Positions 62,633 through 64,000 of a stretch of 64,000 nt of DNA are shown here, piece after piece. Each line of letters starts with the position of its first letter. Positions within the stretch are counted from its first letter, which is position 1. The translations under genes and the position numbers were made by a program. The notes under the pieces were generated by a model. That model was not told the DNA's origin. It saw only the letters and a program-made list of their open reading frames with translations, and searched no databases. The DNA comes from Gordonia shandongensis DSM 45094 (GTDB taxonomy: Bacteria > Actinomycetota > Actinomycetes > Mycobacteriales > Mycobacteriaceae). The stretch covers positions 62,001 through 126,000 of the forward strand of contig NZ_AUHE01000003.1 of assembly GCF_000423025.1 (NCBI RefSeq), in the 5' to 3' direction.

Positions 62633-63367
62633 ATGAGTACTCTCCCCGACACGGCCGCGTCCATGGCCGTCGTCGCGCGCGGAATCACCAAGACCGGACC
62701 GTGGGGGCCCGTGTACGGCCCCCTCGACCTCGACATCCCCGCGGGTGGGCTCACCATCCTGCGTGCCGAGGCCGGCCCCGGACGAACCGCGCTGCAGATG
62801 ACCCTCGCCGGACGCATGAAACCCGCCTCCGGCACCCTCGACGTCTTCGGCCGCACCACGGCGAAGTCGATCTTCCGGAACGCCTCGCTGGCGGCCATCG
62901 CCGCCCTCGACGACGTGTACGCATCGGTGCGGGTCGTCGACCTGCTCACCGAACAGCTCCGCTGGGACGCCCCGTGGTACCGCCTGATCGGCAAGGCCGG
63001 CCGGGACGATCTCGAACGCATCTGCCGCCCGGTCTTCGGCGACCTGCCGCTGCCCGCGCTCGACGCGTACATCGAGGAGATCTCCGAACTCGACGATCTG
63101 CTCCTGCGCGTGGCACTCGCCAACACCCGGCTGCGACCGCTGCTGGTCGTCGGCAACATCGACCAGGTCACCAGCGACGCCAACCACGGCGTCCTCGTGC
63201 GCCGACTGGCCGAACTCGGCAACCGCCAGACGGTCGTCACCACCACCGTGAATCCCGTCGACCCCGGACTGGGGCAGCGGGCCGTCATCGAGGTGCCGTC
63301 CATGCTCGACGGTGACGGCGCGGCGGCGCCGACCGTCGAGACCGCACGAATCGAGGGGGAACAGTAG
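62633..63367 (+). CDS. ABC-ATPase-like protein with degenerate motifs
   Basis: A 244-residue protein with the outline of an ABC ATPase but altered catalytic motifs. The Walker A position reads EAGPGRTALQ, with Arg for the invariant Lys. The signature region reads EEISELDDLLLRVALA in place of LSGGQ. The Walker B strand LLVVGNIDQVTS lacks the D-E pair. ATP hydrolysis is therefore doubtful. It starts one codon-spacing after a TAGGCT hexamer (8 nt) and ends directly before a YhgE/Pip membrane protein gene (ATG after TAG), so the two are one unit. It may be a regulatory partner of that membrane protein (inferred). Confidence 0.75.
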   Translation: MSTLPDTAASMAVVARGITKTGPWGPVYGPLDLDIPAGGLTILRAEAGPGRTALQMTLAGRMKPASGTLDVFGRTTAKSIFRNASLAAIAALDDVYASVRVVDLLTEQLRWDAPWYRLIGKAGRDDLERICRPVFGDLPLPALDAYIEEISELDDLLLRVALANTRLRPLLVVGNIDQVTSDANHGVLVRRLAELGNRQTVVTTTVNPVDPGLGQRAVIEVPSMLDGDGAAAPTVETARIEGEQ

Positions 63368-64000
63368 ATGCTCGCCGGAATGTCGCTCGGCACCGAGCTG
63401 AAGCGTTACTCGAAGGGCGCGATGCCGCGCATCGCGATGGTCACCATCATCCTGATGCCGCTGCTCTACGGCGCCATGTACCTGTGGGTGTTCTGGAACC
63501 CGTTCGACGAGGTCAACAAGGTTCCCGTCGCGCTGGTCAACGAAGACCAGGGGACCCGGGTCGGCGATGAGACCCTCGACGCGGGCAGGCAGGTGACCGA
63601 CGAACTGCTCTCCTCGGGCGAACTCGACCTGCGGCCCACCGACGCCTCCGGCGCCGCGAAGGGACTCGCCGACGGCGACTACTACTTCACCATCACCATT
63701 CCGAAGAACTTCAGCTCGGCGATCGCCTCGCCGCTGACCGACGATCCGCACAAGGCGCGGATCGAATTCCAGTTCAACGACGCGAACAACTACCTCGCGG
63801 GCATCATCGGACAGAACGCCGCCGCGCAGGTGTCGCAGGCGCTGAACGACAAGATCGGACAGCAGGCCGTCGACAAGGTCCTGGTGGGCCTCACCAGTGC
63901 CGGCGAGGGACTCAAGACGGCCGCCGACGGCTCAGCGCAGTTGGCCGACGGGCTCGGCACCGCCGACGACGGCGCGCAGCAGCTCGCCGACGGCTCGCAG
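63368..64000 (+). CDS. YhgE/Pip family membrane protein, 3' end outside the window
   Basis: The first 211 residues of a membrane protein of the YhgE/Pip (ABC-2-like) family. It opens with a basic segment and a transmembrane helix (MPRIAMVTIILMPLLYGAMYL, residues 19-39). The conserved YhgE motif follows (VPVALVNEDQGTRVGDETLDAG, near 53-74), with ADGDYYFTITIPKNFSSAIAS and NDANNYLAGIIGQNAA. At the cut end it enters ADGLGTADDGAQQLADGSQ, the heptad repeats typical of the long extracytoplasmic coiled coil. The ATG follows the stop of the ATPase-like gene by 0 nt. Homologues act in phage infection or protein export; the role here is unknown. Confidence 0.9.
   Translation, partial: MLAGMSLGTELKRYSKGAMPRIAMVTIILMPLLYGAMYLWVFWNPFDEVNKVPVALVNEDQGTRVGDETLDAGRQVTDELLSSGELDLRPTDASGAAKGLADGDYYFTITIPKNFSSAIASPLTDDPHKARIEFQFNDANNYLAGIIGQNAAAQVSQALNDKIGQQAVDKVLVGLTSAGEGLKTAADGSAQLADGLGTADDGAQQLADGSQ

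Overview
The window is high-GC, densely coded DNA from an actinobacterium of the order Mycobacteriales, most like Gordonia or a close relative. The reasoning: GTG starts are common, start codons often sit 6-8 nt after a TANNNT hexamer (leaderless transcription), and the gene order from ino1 to dnaB (ino1, padR, DUF5318, ponA1, GT87, rpsF, ssb, rpsR, rplI, dnaB) is, from memory, that of M. tuberculosis Rv0046c-Rv0058. leuS at the left edge corresponds to Rv0041. About 37 kb of other genes separates leuS from ino1, so this stretch looks like an accessory region inside a conserved backbone. The genus is inferred, not proven.

Layout. 1-9.3 kb: 3' part of leuS, a GNAT, a DUF2804 protein, an acyl-CoA dehydrogenase whose -10 lies in a perfect inverted repeat, YnfA, a ketosteroid isomerase behind a perfect KstR-type box, an SDR, and a MarR/MFS pair. 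9.4-17.4 kb: a TPM-domain membrane protein, a carotenoid-type flavoprotein, an LLM oxidoreductase, a methyltransferase, a DUF222/HNH protein and dinB. 17.4-22.9 kb: glpD and a TetR regulator divergent from an alkyl-DHAP-synthase-like flavoprotein and a diacylglycerol kinase. 22.1-30.2 kb: a membrane protein, quinone oxidoreductase, TrpB2, 6-phosphogluconate dehydrogenase, ArgG, a cysteine-bearing SufR-like regulator and two small membrane proteins.

30.2-36.1 kb is the most notable part. A small membrane-protein gene is split in frame by a 5.9-kb insertion that carries an IS110-family transposase, a hotdog thioesterase, a TetR regulator and an MmpL/RND transporter. The non-coding stretch upstream of the transposase contains, in the order expected of an IS110 bridge RNA, four short segments that match the two target halves and the two outer ends of the whole 5.9-kb unit. 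So the MmpL module appears to be cargo of a bridge-RNA-guided element.

36.2-54 kb: a ferredoxin reductase, a BadF-type sugar kinase and a DUF475 membrane protein, then the conserved ino1-dnaB block. That block includes a GT87 glycosyltransferase fused to a GNAT domain and a DnaB with a 276-residue Ala1, class-3-type intein in its P-loop. 53.3-54.8 kb: two low-GC small membrane ORFs, an IS4 transposase remnant, a 50-residue acidic protein, and hsp20 behind a perfect CIRCE operator.

54.9-64 kb: a secreted protein of unknown function, then a compact catabolic cluster (GntR regulator, thiolase, HTD2-type dehydratase, SDR, acyl-CoA dehydrogenase, family III CoA transferase). Together these supply every step of a beta-oxidation round. 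The AT-rich dyads in its two divergent promoters share an 8-mer. The window ends in a degenerate ABC-ATPase-like protein and a truncated YhgE/Pip membrane protein.
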